From Deltaproteobacteria bacterium (GTDB lineage: Bacteria > Desulfobacterota > Deferrisomatia > Deferrisomatales > JACRMM01), in contig JACRMM010000046.1 in assembly GCA_016214985.1 (NCBI GenBank), forward strand, positions 62,001 through 126,000: DNA of 64,000 bases, written 5' to 3'. The position numbers were made by a program, and so were the translations under genes. Of this stretch, positions 37,174 through 47,251 are shown in pieces; the stretch's first letter is position 1, and every line of letters begins with the position of its first letter. Under the pieces are notes generated by a model. That model saw only the letters and a program-made list of their open reading frames with translations. It was not told where the DNA came from and did no database searches.

Positions 37174-38109
37174 ATGAGGACAACGCGGGCCACGTCTTGC
37201 CGCGCTGCCGCGTTGGCAGTGCTCTCAGCGATGTTCCTCGTCTCGGTCGCAGTTCCGGCTCCGGCCGACGTTCTGTTCCAGGAGGGTTTCGAAGCAGGGC
37301 TCGGGAACTGGATCGTCGACAACGGCGTGTGGGAGGTGGGTACACCTGCCAGTGGGCCGAACGGGGCGCATTCGGGCACAGGCGTGCTGGCGACGATTCT
37401 TTCGGGCAACTACACCGATGACCGCACGAGCCGGGTGGTGGGGCCCGCGTTCGTAGTGCCCGCAGCGGACCAGAACCCGTGGCTACGGTTCTGGCATTGG
37501 TGGAGTATCGCCGGCCACGACTTCGGCAAGGTGCAAGTGAGCACCGACAACGGGGCGACGTGGGCGGACCTGTCGGCGCAGTACACGGCGGACAGCAGCG
37601 GGCAGTGGGCGCGGGCGACGCTGGACCTGAGCGCGTACGCGGGGCAGAGCGTGCGGATCGGGTTCTACTTCGAGCCCCACCATTACAGCTCCTACGGCGT
37701 CTATTACACGGACGTCGGATCCGGCTGGTACATCGACCAGGTGGAGGTGGTGATCGGGCCGCTGCCGGTGTGGGCGGGCGGGGGCGGCGGATCGGTGGAC
37801 GGCGACGAACGGCATCTGGGAGATCGGGGTGCCGATCCGGCGACGTCGCCACCGTGGCCGATGTCCGTGCCCCGGAAACAACCGTAGAACCCAGCCTGTG
37901 AGGCCATACCGTATTGGGGCGAGTCGTTCGACGCTTGCCAATTTGACGAGCGGGGATTTTCGACCAACCGCCCCTACGAGGGCTGCCGCTCCCTGGGGTC
38001 GTTCTGTCCGACCCTGGAGATGCTGTATCAGATTTGCGGCACTCGCTGCCCCTACAACAGCTTCGCCGTCGACCCGGCCACCGGCTGCCGAACCTGCGAG
38101 TGCCAGTAG
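37174..38109 (+). pseudogene. Broken exported beta-sandwich/Cys-rich protein gene
   Basis: An intact frame 37174-37887 encodes a signal peptide (residues 1-33) and one EGFEAGLGNW beta-sandwich module (LRFWHWWSIAGHDFGKVQVS, then STDNGATWADLS, IGFYFEPHHYSSYG). Just after WAGGGGG the start of a second copy (WTATNGIWEIGVP) appears only in the +1 frame. The original frame then hits TAG at 37885. After that stop, the original frame continues open with ACEAIPYWGESFDACQFDE and a cysteine-rich tail (ICGTRCPYNSFAVDPATGCR, TCECQ) to a stop at 38107-38109. At least one frameshift and an internal deletion therefore separate a once longer protein. The N-terminal 237 residues may still be made. Confidence 0.6.
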
Positions 38110-38199
38110 GGGGATGATGGGCGTGCGCCGCGGCGGCAACCTGCCGCTGCGGCTACCGGTTCGCTCGGCCGGAGGAGCCGCTGGAGAATGGAGAGGACC

Positions 38200-41100
38200 A
38201 TGAGTGGCCGCTATTCCATCCGCTTGCTCGTTATGCTCGCGACCGCGCTCCTCGCGATGGCCGGCCTTGCTGCGCCGAACGGTGCTCATGCAAGAACGGA
38301 GGGGTTCGAGAGCGGCAACCTCCTGGGGATGGCATGGGAGACGAGCGGCGACGTCGGTTGGCGCTCCATCGCGGGAGGATCCGCCCACACCGTGGCTGTG
38401 AAGGCCGACGGCAGCCTGTGGGCTTGGGGGCATAACGGGAGTGGCCGGCTGGGGGACGGGACGACGGAGGACAGGTCCACCCCGACGCGCATTGGAACCG
38501 AAACCGACTGGGCGAGCGCGGCAGCCGGCCTGTACCACACGGTGGCGGTCAAGACCGACGGGAGCCTCTGGGCGTGGGGGTATAACGATGTTGGCCAGCT
38601 GGGGGACGGGACGACGGAGAACAGGTCCACCCCGACGCGCATTGGGAGCGACACAAACTGGGCACGCGTGGCGGCGGGATGGGGTCACACCGTGGCCATA
38701 AAGACCGATGGGACACTCTGGGCGTGGGGGTACAACTATGACGGGCTGGGGGACGGGACGGTGGGAAAGCTCACGCCGACGCGCATTGGGAGCGGCACGG
38801 ACTGGGCGCACGTAGCGGCGGGCTGGGGTCACACGGTGGCGGTAAAGACCGACGGAAGCCTGTGGGCGTGGGGAGATAACGGCGCTGGCCAATTGGGGGT
38901 TGGCGGGTCCGCGGACATGCCCACACCTACGCGGATCGGAAGCGACACGAATTGGGGAAGCGTGGCGGCCGAATACACCCATACGGTGGCGGTGAAGACC
39001 GACGGGACCCTGTGGGCTTGGGGTGGCAACCAATGGGGCCAGCTTGGGGATGGGACGACGGAGGGCAAGCTCACGCCCACCCGGATTGGAAGCGACACGA
39101 ACTGGGCACGGGTTGCGGGCGGATATGCCAACACTGTGGCGGTGAAGACCGACGGGACCCTGTGGGCGTGGGGTGGCAACCAATGGGGCCAGCTGGGAGA
39201 TGGGACGACCGAGAGCAAGCTCACGCCGACGTGGATTGGGAGTGACGCGAATTGGGTGGCCGTGGAGATGGGCTGGGAGCACACGCTGGCGGTGAAGGCT
39301 GACGGGAGCCTCTGGGCGTGGGGGGGAGACGGGGCCGGCGAGTTGGGGGACGGCGGGGGAAACAAGTCTACGCCAACTAGGATTGGGACGGCCTCGAACT
39401 GGGCGAGCGCAGCGGCTGGTTTTGCCCACACGGTGGTGGTGAGGACAGACGGGAGCCTGTGGGCGTGGGGGGCGAACGACAATGGCCAGCTGGGGGATGG
39501 AGCGACGGCGTACCAATCCGCGCCGACCCGAATTGGGAGCGAGACCGACTGGGCCCGCGTGGCGGCGGGCGGCTTTAACACCGTGGCCGTGAAGGCTGAC
39601 GGGAGCTTGTGGGCCTGGGGCAATAACTATTCCGGACAGCTGGGGGATGGGACGACGGAGGCCAAGTTCACGCCGACGCGCATTGGGAGCGACACGGACT
39701 GGACCCGTGTGGCGGTCGCGGCTGGGTGGACCGTGGCCGTCAAGACCGACGGTAGCTTGTGGGCCTGGGGAGAGAACTATTTCGGCCAGTTGGGGGATGG
39801 GACGACGGAGAACAAGTTGACGCCCACGCGCATCGGGACCGACACAGACTGGGCGAGCGTGGCGATTGGCACCGGCTGCACGGTGGGGCTAAAGACGGAT
39901 GGGAGCTTGTGGGCCTGGGGAGCCAACTCTTCCGGCCAGTTGGGGGATGGGACGAGGGTGAACAAGTTGATGCCCACGCGCATCGGGACCGACACGGACT
40001 GGGCGAGTGTTGCGGTTGGGGACTATACCCTGGCGGTCAAGGCCGATGCCAGCCTGTGGGCGTGGGGGGCTAACGAGTCCGGTCAGTTCGGAGATGGGAC
40101 GTGGGAGGACAAACTCACGCCGACGCGCATCGGGAACGACGCGAACTGGGCAAGCGCGGTGATGGGCAGTGGCTACACCGTAGCGCTGAAGGCCGACGGG
40201 AGCCTGTGCGCATGGGGGAGTAACTGGAGGGGCCAACTGGGGGATGGGACGATGCAGGACAGGGCCACGCCGACGCGCATCGGGAGTGACACGAACTGGG
40301 AAAGCGTGGCGACGGGCGACTACCACACCCTGGCGGTGAAGGCTGACGGGAGCTTGTGGGCGTGGGGGGACAACGCCGAAGGCCAACTGGGGGACGGGAG
40401 CGCGTGGCGGGAGACGCCGACGCTCATCGTCGGAGCTTCGGTGACCGGCTCCGTGTCGGGAGTTGTCAGGACCGACGACACGGGGGCCGCGCTCGCCGGA
40501 ATCCTCGTGTGTGCCGACGGTCCGACGGGAAAGTGCGTTCCTTCGGGGGCTGACGGGGCGTATGTGCTGACGGAGCTTGCTCCCGGCGAATACCGAGTTG
40601 CGGCCCTAGGGGATGCGACCCACGCGGGCGAGTATTGGAAAGACACCACGGCCTACTGTGGGGCTACGCCGTTGACCGTCGCGGCGGGACAGGTGGTGAG
40701 AGGGATCGACTTCGGCCTGGCCGGGGCGGGATCGATCTCCGGAACCGTGGTGGCGGAGGGAAATGGTCTTCCTCTTTCCGACATCTGGGTCTGCACTTCG
40801 GGGTGCCAGATCTTCTATGGCTGCTCTTTGACGGATGCCTCCGGGCACTACCACCTCACGGCTCTGGCAGCGGGGACGTACCAAGTGGACGCAAGGCCTG
40901 GACCTCCCTACGTGGGGAAGTCTGCGTATCCGGTTGCCGTGATCGTCGGGATTGACACATCCGGTGTGAACTTCAGCTTGGCGCTGATGGATTCCGATGG
41001 CGACGGCGTACCTGATCCGACCGACGCCTTCCCCAACGACCCGGCGGCGTCGCTCGACACGGACGGCGACGGCCATCCGGACGCGTGGAATGCCGGCGCC

Positions 41101-42162
41101 ACGCCCGAGCAGATCGCCGCGTCGCACTTGACGCTCGACCTCTACCCCAACGACCCCGCCCGCTGGGCGAACCACTTCGGCGAGCCCGTGGCGACGGCGC
41201 TGTGGGCGGACTTCCACGGGGCACTGACGATCGAAGGGGTTCCCGCCGTGGTCGGCGATGAGGTAACCGTCCACGACCCGCAGGGCGTCCTGTGCGGGCA
41301 CTTCGTGGTGGGCGCGCCGGGGAGTTACGGGGTGCTCCGCGTTTATGGTGATGACCCGGCCACGCCGGGGGATGAAGGCGCCGTGCCGGGCGACGTCCTC
41401 ACGTTCAAGGTCTGGGACTCGGTCTCTCGCCGCGAACGCGCGACGGTCCTCCAGGTGATCGTCGGGTCCGACCCCCCCGAGTGGCAGCCGGGCGGGTCGA
41501 GCCAGGTCAACGTCGACGGGCAGACGCCGCTCAGCCTGAGCGTCACCCTGTCGCTTCGCCAGGGCTGGAACCTGATCTCGTTCCCACTGGCCGTGGCGTG
41601 GCACGTCGGGGACCCGCCCACGGCGGCGGTGCCCACGGGGACGGTGTACCAGCCCGTGGCTGCCATCGGAGACGTCTTCGCGGGCATCGCCGGCAAGTAC
41701 TCGGTCGTGCGCTCGTTCGATGCGGATGGGGCGCACAGCTTCGACCCCACACTCCCGAAGTACCTCAGCGACCTTACGTACGTTGCCGGGGGCTACGGCT
41801 ACTGGATCAAGATGAAGGAGGCGGCCGACCTGGTACTGGAGGGCCTGCCGCTCGATCCGGCGGCGACCCGGCCGCTGACCGCCAACTGGAACCTCGTGGG
41901 CTACTGGGGCGGCGACTGCCGGCACGTCGGCGACCCGCCGACGGACCGCTTCGGGCCCGGGACGGTCTTTACGCCCGTCGCCAGGATCTCCGACATTCTC
42001 CAGAGCGTCGTCGACAAGTTGATTGTCGTGCGAAGCTTCGACGCCGGGGGCGCCCACTCGTACAACCCAACGCTCCCGGACTACCTCAGCGACTTGACCT
42101 ACATGGGGCCGGGATATGGGTACTGGGTGAAGATGAACGGGACCGGAGAGCTCAGGTACTGA
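38200..42162 (+). CDS. Exported RCC1-repeat mosaic protein with GWNLxS C-terminus
   Basis: A 1320-residue protein. ATG at 38200 is preceded by GGAGAGG and begins a signal peptide to about residue 33. A truncated EGFESGNL module (about 20 residues, ending WETSGD) runs directly into 14 RCC1-like repeats of about 50 residues ([35 protein letters not shown]), predicted to form one or two seven-bladed propellers. Two carboxypeptidase-regulatory-like modules with paired cysteines follow ([25 protein letters not shown]), then a [15 protein letters not shown] calcium repeat. The [17 protein letters not shown] domain and the tandem [19 protein letters not shown] module end the protein. It shares all of these with neighbouring genes. 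Confidence 0.83.
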   Translation: MSGRYSIRLLVMLATALLAMAGLAAPNGAHARTEGFESGNLLGMAWETSGDVGWRSIAGGSAHTVAVKADGSLWAWGHNGSGRLGDGTTEDRSTPTRIGTETDWASAAAGLYHTVAVKTDGSLWAWGYNDVGQLGDGTTENRSTPTRIGSDTNWARVAAGWGHTVAIKTDGTLWAWGYNYDGLGDGTVGKLTPTRIGSGTDWAHVAAGWGHTVAVKTDGSLWAWGDNGAGQLGVGGSADMPTPTRIGSDTNWGSVAAEYTHTVAVKTDGTLWAWGGNQWGQLGDGTTEGKLTPTRIGSDTNWARVAGGYANTVAVKTDGTLWAWGGNQWGQLGDGTTESKLTPTWIGSDANWVAVEMGWEHTLAVKADGSLWAWGGDGAGELGDGGGNKSTPTRIGTASNWASAAAGFAHTVVVRTDGSLWAWGANDNGQLGDGATAYQSAPTRIGSETDWARVAAGGFNTVAVKADGSLWAWGNNYSGQLGDGTTEAKFTPTRIGSDTDWTRVAVAAGWTVAVKTDGSLWAWGENYFGQLGDGTTENKLTPTRIGTDTDWASVAIGTGCTVGLKTDGSLWAWGANSSGQLGDGTRVNKLMPTRIGTDTDWASVAVGDYTLAVKADASLWAWGANESGQFGDGTWEDKLTPTRIGNDANWASAVMGSGYTVALKADGSLCAWGSNWRGQLGDGTMQDRATPTRIGSDTNWESVATGDYHTLAVKADGSLWAWGDNAEGQLGDGSAWRETPTLIVGASVTGSVSGVVRTDDTGAALAGILVCADGPTGKCVPSGADGAYVLTELAPGEYRVAALGDATHAGEYWKDTTAYCGATPLTVAAGQVVRGIDFGLAGAGSISGTVVAEGNGLPLSDIWVCTSGCQIFYGCSLTDASGHYHLTALAAGTYQVDARPGPPYVGKSAYPVAVIVGIDTSGVNFSLALMDSDGDGVPDPTDAFPNDPAASLDTDGDGHPDAWNAGATPEQIAASHLTLDLYPNDPARWANHFGEPVATALWADFHGALTIEGVPAVVGDEVTVHDPQGVLCGHFVVGAPGSYGVLRVYGDDPATPGDEGAVPGDVLTFKVWDSVSRRERATVLQVIVGSDPPEWQPGGSSQVNVDGQTPLSLSVTLSLRQGWNLISFPLAVAWHVGDPPTAAVPTGTVYQPVAAIGDVFAGIAGKYSVVRSFDADGAHSFDPTLPKYLSDLTYVAGGYGYWIKMKEAADLVLEGLPLDPAATRPLTANWNLVGYWGGDCRHVGDPPTDRFGPGTVFTPVARISDILQSVVDKLIVVRSFDAGGAHSYNPTLPDYLSDLTYMGPGYGYWVKMNGTGELRY

Positions 42163-42346
42163 GAGGAGGAGAGGGGTGCGTCGCCGGCCCACGCACCGAA
42201 GTGATCGTCGAATGGCCCGGTGGCCGAGAAGGACCTGCCGCTGGCCGGCTGGAACGCATCGCCGCGGTTTGTCCTGTAAGTGTGGGTAACGATGTTTTGA
42301 GCGGTCCGCGCTCACCACGCCGTATGGCGAGATATCAGGAGTCGCC

Positions 42347-45300
42347 ATGAGCTGCCTATCTCTTCGCCGTCGCAGCGGTCTTGTCGGCTGTCTCTTCTTC
42401 ATCCTTGCGACCGGTCCACGGCTGGACTTTGCGGCTCACGCGGCAGACGGTCTCACGTCGGGCGGTTGGCGATCTATCTCAGCCGGCGGGTGGCACACGG
42501 TGGCGGTGAGGGCGGATGGGTCGCTGTGGGCATGGGGGAATAACGCGGACGGCCAGGTCGGGGACGGGACGACGACGTCGCGGACGACGCCCACGTTGAT
42601 CATCGCTGCCCCGGCTTCCTCGGGGACGATTTCGGGTGGAATAACGGAGAGCTTCGGGGGCGCGCCGCTGAGCGACGTTGTGATTTCCACGGATATGGGG
42701 GGCTACACAACGATCACCGATGCAGACGGCAATTACTCTCTGTCGAACGTCGCGCCGGGCACATACACCGTGACGGCGTCCAAGACCGGGTACCAGGAGG
42801 CATCGGCAAGCACGGCCGTCGCTGCCGGAGAGACGAGGACGCTAGACTTGGTGCTGACGCCCGCGACGACCGGGGCCGTCGTTGGGGTGGTCACAGCCGA
42901 CGCCGACAGCACCGAGTTGGCCGGAATCCTCGTCTGTGCGGACGGCCCAGAGGGAAGGTGCAGCCAGACAGCGTCCGATGGGAGCTACAGCCTGTCCGAC
43001 CTGTTGCCCGGCTCATACCGAATCACGGCGTTGGGGGACGCGACCCACGCGGGCGAGTATTGGGAGGACACCACAGCCTATTGTGGGGCTACGCTGTTGA
43101 CCGTGTCGGCGGGGCAGGTGGTACGAGGGATCGACTTTGGCCTGGCTGGGGCAGGATCGATCTCCGGCACTGTGGTGGCGGCAGACACGGGCCTGCCTCT
43201 TGCCAATATCTGGGTCTGCACTTCGGGGTGCCAGTCCTTCTATGCCTGCGCGATGTCAGACGCCTCCGGTTCCTACCGCCTCATTGCGCTGCCTGCGGGA
43301 ACCTACCAGGTGGACGCGCGGCCGGGCAGCGATTACGTGTTGGCGTCTCTCTCGCAGATCCTGGTGGCGGCCGGGGCTGACACCGACGGCGTGAATTTCC
43401 GCCTCGCTCTTAGCGGGTCCATCTCCGGGACGATAGTGTCGGACGGGACCGGGGCGGCCTTGGGCGGCATTGACGTCTGCGCCGAAGGCCCTCGAAACGT
43501 TTGCTCGACGACGGCGGCGGACGGAACCTTTGTCCTGGACGCCCTGGCGGCGGGACCATACCGGGTGCACGCGCTGGGGAGTGCAGAGTTTGCGAGCGAG
43601 TATTGGGACGACAAGCCCTATGCGGACGTCGCGACCCTCGTGAACGTGGCAGCGGCCGCAGCCGTTGGAGGAATCGACTTTCGCTTAACGGCGGCCGGAT
43701 CGATCTCTGGGACCGTCTTGGACGACAGCACCGGGTTGCCGATCGCGGGCGTGTGGGTCTGCACGTCCGGGGTCGACTCCTACTATCAATGCTCACTGAC
43801 CGACGTCCTCGGGCAGTATCTTCTCACCTCGCTGCCCGCCGGAACCTATCAGGTCGATGCGAGGCCCGACAACGGTTACGTGGGAGCTTCCCTCAAGCCG
43901 ATCCTGGCTGTCGCGGGGACCGTCACGGCCGACGTCAATTTCCGCCTCGTTCCTGGCGGCGCGATCTCCGGAACGGTCGTGGCGGATGGGTCGGGGGCGA
44001 GCTTGGGCGGGATGCAGGTGTGCGCGCTCAGTTCGCAAGGCAAATGTGCGACGGTGCAGCCTGACGGCACGTACGCGATTTTGGGTTTGGTCGCTGGCGA
44101 CTTTCGGGTCTTCGCCGTCGGAGGTGCGAGCCACGTCGGGGAGTTCTGGGACAACACTCGGAGCTATGAGGCGGCCTCGGTCCTGACGGTGGCGGCCGGT
44201 CAGACGATGACTGGCATTGACTTCAGCCTCGCTTTGGCAGGCTCCATCACCGGGACCGTGGTGGCGGCCGACACGGGAGCGCCCCTGGCCGGCGCCCAGG
44301 TGCACGTGGAGGACGGTGTGACCTGGTCGGCCGTTCTGACCGACGCCTCCGGGGCGTACACCGTATCGGGTCTGTCCCCCGGATCGGACTACCAGGTGAC
44401 GGCCGTGGGGCCTGAGGGCCACGCGTCCGTGACGCGCACAGGCGTGGTGGTGGCGGCGGCCGCGAACACCGTGGTGAACTTCTCGCTCCCCCGCGTGGAG
44501 GTGACGGGTCTGCGCATCGACCCGAGCTCCCTGACGCTTTGGGTGACGTGGCGGAGATTCCCCGGCCTGATCGCGGAGACGTCGGGCGGCGATGTGACCG
44601 TGCCCCCCGAATCCGCGACATGGAGTTCCTCGGACCCCGCCGTTGCCCAGGTGCAGCCGGACGGGCAGATCATCGCAGTAGGAAAGGGGGTGTGCAACGT
44701 CTTTGCGTCGCGTGACGGCTTCTCGGCCTCGCTGCACCTCACCGTGAACGAAGCTGTTCTTGCGCCGCAGGACGAGCCCATCGACCCCTACCTGGCCACA
44801 CCCGCTTCCGGCCACCTCTGGGAGATCCCGGTCGTCTCCATCCGCGTCATCCCCACAGTGGACGGCGTGAACGTGGATCCCGCCAAGGTTGGCGACCCCA
44901 TCACGATCGAGGACCTCCGGAGCCGCATCACCGACTACGAGAAGCGGGTGAAGTTCGGCCTCGAGGAACGCAGCCGTTTCCGAGGCTACAAGAACGCGGG
45001 CAGCCGACCGTCCCTGGGGTACCGGATCGTAAAGATCATCACTGTGTACGAGCCCCTCCCGCCGTACACGGCGTTCAGCGACGGCTCGGGGTGGCATCAA
45101 CCGGATTACTACCAAATCCTCAGCCGCTTCGACGCCGAAGACTGGGTCAAGAACCACAGGGTGAAAGAGTTCTGGGTCTGGGGCTACCACTACGACGGCA
45201 TCTATCCGGTCGAGTCGGACATGTCGAGTCCAACGACCGGCGATGTCTCCAACAGCTACCGATTGCCGGACGATCTGCCGGTGTTCGACCGCACATATAC

Positions 45301-47101
45301 GCTCTACGGCTACAACTACATGCGCACCCAGGCCGAGGCCCTCCACAACCACGGCCACCAGATCGAGGCGCTCATGGACTACGTGTCCTGGCGGCAGGAC
45401 GGCAACACCGACCTCTTCTGGAAAGCCTTCGGGGGGCGGCTGGACAATGGGAGCCAGGGCACGGGCCGGGCTGGCAACTGCCACTGCCCGCCGAACACGG
45501 GTGTCGACTACGACTATCTGAACCCCACTCTGGTCTGGAGCGATTGCGAGGATTGGACGCCGGACAACTCGGGCCAGAAGACTCAGGTGAACGTGGACAC
45601 CTGGGCCAACCTCAACTACGCGTGGCCGGGCGAGGCGGACTTTTGGCAACGGCTCGAGAGTCAGTACTACCTGTACTGGTGGCAGAACATGCCGGGCTGG
45701 GACAACGAGATCCGCTATGGTGCCGAGTACATGACCAACTGGTGGCGGTTTACGGGCGACTGGGACGGCAGCGTCGCCCGCATGGCCACGGAAGGGGGAC
45801 TCCACGGGCCAAAGCCGCTTGCTCTCGCGGTGATGTCGGTCGACGCCGTGACGGGGCACCCTGGGGAATCGGTCGGTTTGCGCGCCACGCTGTCGAAGCA
45901 GTCGGACGGCTCCGGTCTGAGCGGGAAGGTCGTCACGTTCCGCGTGGGCGGTGCCGCGGTTGGGGACGCGGTGACGGACGGGTTCGGCGTCGCCACGTGC
46001 CCGTACGGGATCTCGGGAGCGGCCGATCCAGGACCGTCTGAGGTTCTGGCCGAGTTCGCAGGCGACCCGGGGGCCCACGGATCCTCCGCCGCAGGGACGC
46101 TCTCGGTGGTCCCATGGAACCGGCATTGGAGCGACCCTGGTGCGACCACGTCCCTGTGGTCGGACGTCCACGGGACCCTCGCGATCCTGGGTTCTCCGGC
46201 TCAGGTGGGCGACGAGGTCGCGGTGTTCGACCCCCAGGGGGTCCTGTGCGGCCACGCCGTGGTGGCGGTGCCGGGGGACTTTGGGGTGGTGCGCGTCTAC
46301 GGCGACGACCCGGCGACGTCCGAGGACGAGGGGGCAAGCCCGGGCGACGCGCTCACCTTCGAGGTGTGGAGCGCAGCTCTGGGCAGGGAATTCCAGGGTT
46401 CCGTCGCGGTCGTGAGCGGCCCGGCGACGTGGTCTGACGGCGGGTCGAGCGAGGTGAACCTCTCCGCCGGCACGCGGTTCATCGTCCCCCTTCGGGTCGG
46501 TTGGAACCTGATCTCTTTCCCCCTCGCCACCTGCTGGCACCTGGGGAACACAGCGCCGGCCGTGCCACTGCCGACCGGCACGGCCACACAGGGCGTGGCC
46601 GCGATCCGCGACGTGCTCTCGAGCATCGACGGCAAGTACGCCGTGGTCCGCAGTTTCGATGAAACGGGAGCGCACAGCTTCGATCCGGCCCTTCCTGACT
46701 ACTTGAACGACCTGACCTACCTCGCCGGGGGCTACGGCTACTGGATCAAGATGACGGAGGCGGCGGACCTGGAACTGGAGGGCCTGCCGCTCAATCCGGA
46801 GGCGACCCTGCCCCTGAACGCCAACTGGAACCTCGTGGGCTACTGGGGCAACGACTGCCGGCACGTCGGCGACCCGCCAACGGACCGCTTCGGGCCCGGG
46901 ACGGTCTTTACGCCCGTCGCGAGGATCTCCGACATTCTCCAGAGCGTCGCGGACAAGCTGATCGTGGTGCGCAGCTTCGACGCCGGGGGCGCCCACACCT
47001 ACAACCCGACGTTGCCGGACTACCTCAGCGACTTGACCTACCTGGGGCCGGGGTATGGGTACTGGGTGAAGGTGAGGGAAGCGGGCACTCTCGGATACTG
47101 A
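42347..47101 (+). CDS. Giant exported mosaic protein with seven regulatory-like repeats and an unassigned His/Trp-rich domain
   Basis: A 1584-residue protein. The ATG follows CAGGAG and a signal peptide ends near residue 33. A single RCC1 unit (GWRSISAGGWHTVAV) is followed by seven carboxypeptidase-regulatory-like repeats (42600-44490), in which, among repeats 2-6, the VCADGPEG type alternates with the VCTSGxxSYYxC type. A Big_2-like domain follows (44490-44755). An unassigned region (44760-45830) contains EFWVWGYHYDG, YNYMRTQAEALHNHGHQIEA and NCHCPPNTGVDYDY. It ends with an Ig-like domain, the [20 protein letters not shown] domain and the tandem GWNLISFPL module. The His/Asp/Trp density of the central region suggests a binding or catalytic domain, function unknown. 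Confidence 0.8.
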   Translation: MSCLSLRRRSGLVGCLFFILATGPRLDFAAHAADGLTSGGWRSISAGGWHTVAVRADGSLWAWGNNADGQVGDGTTTSRTTPTLIIAAPASSGTISGGITESFGGAPLSDVVISTDMGGYTTITDADGNYSLSNVAPGTYTVTASKTGYQEASASTAVAAGETRTLDLVLTPATTGAVVGVVTADADSTELAGILVCADGPEGRCSQTASDGSYSLSDLLPGSYRITALGDATHAGEYWEDTTAYCGATLLTVSAGQVVRGIDFGLAGAGSISGTVVAADTGLPLANIWVCTSGCQSFYACAMSDASGSYRLIALPAGTYQVDARPGSDYVLASLSQILVAAGADTDGVNFRLALSGSISGTIVSDGTGAALGGIDVCAEGPRNVCSTTAADGTFVLDALAAGPYRVHALGSAEFASEYWDDKPYADVATLVNVAAAAAVGGIDFRLTAAGSISGTVLDDSTGLPIAGVWVCTSGVDSYYQCSLTDVLGQYLLTSLPAGTYQVDARPDNGYVGASLKPILAVAGTVTADVNFRLVPGGAISGTVVADGSGASLGGMQVCALSSQGKCATVQPDGTYAILGLVAGDFRVFAVGGASHVGEFWDNTRSYEAASVLTVAAGQTMTGIDFSLALAGSITGTVVAADTGAPLAGAQVHVEDGVTWSAVLTDASGAYTVSGLSPGSDYQVTAVGPEGHASVTRTGVVVAAAANTVVNFSLPRVEVTGLRIDPSSLTLWVTWRRFPGLIAETSGGDVTVPPESATWSSSDPAVAQVQPDGQIIAVGKGVCNVFASRDGFSASLHLTVNEAVLAPQDEPIDPYLATPASGHLWEIPVVSIRVIPTVDGVNVDPAKVGDPITIEDLRSRITDYEKRVKFGLEERSRFRGYKNAGSRPSLGYRIVKIITVYEPLPPYTAFSDGSGWHQPDYYQILSRFDAEDWVKNHRVKEFWVWGYHYDGIYPVESDMSSPTTGDVSNSYRLPDDLPVFDRTYTLYGYNYMRTQAEALHNHGHQIEALMDYVSWRQDGNTDLFWKAFGGRLDNGSQGTGRAGNCHCPPNTGVDYDYLNPTLVWSDCEDWTPDNSGQKTQVNVDTWANLNYAWPGEADFWQRLESQYYLYWWQNMPGWDNEIRYGAEYMTNWWRFTGDWDGSVARMATEGGLHGPKPLALAVMSVDAVTGHPGESVGLRATLSKQSDGSGLSGKVVTFRVGGAAVGDAVTDGFGVATCPYGISGAADPGPSEVLAEFAGDPGAHGSSAAGTLSVVPWNRHWSDPGATTSLWSDVHGTLAILGSPAQVGDEVAVFDPQGVLCGHAVVAVPGDFGVVRVYGDDPATSEDEGASPGDALTFEVWSAALGREFQGSVAVVSGPATWSDGGSSEVNLSAGTRFIVPLRVGWNLISFPLATCWHLGNTAPAVPLPTGTATQGVAAIRDVLSSIDGKYAVVRSFDETGAHSFDPALPDYLNDLTYLAGGYGYWIKMTEAADLELEGLPLNPEATLPLNANWNLVGYWGNDCRHVGDPPTDRFGPGTVFTPVARISDILQSVADKLIVVRSFDAGGAHTYNPTLPDYLSDLTYLGPGYGYWVKVREAGTLGY

Positions 47102-47161
47102 CAAGGGCAAGGCCAGCTCTGGCTGCTCTCAGGGAGGTGAACCTATTGACCCGGTAACACA

Positions 47162-47191
47162 CAGGGGGTGCGCTGCTCGGCGCACCCCCTG
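47162..47191. terminator. Hairpin between convergent genes
   Basis: CAGGGGGTGCG (47162-47172) and CGCACCCCCTG (47181-47191) form a perfect 11-bp stem with an eight-base loop. It lies between the 3' ends of the giant mosaic gene (plus) and the decahaem cytochrome gene (minus). No T-run is present on either side. A bidirectional terminator is inferred from position. Confidence 0.6.
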
Positions 47192-47251
47192 GTCATGTTA
47201 TCGGCGCATCTGCCCAAAGGGCTCGGTGGCGCCAGGATGAGCCAGCCCTCC

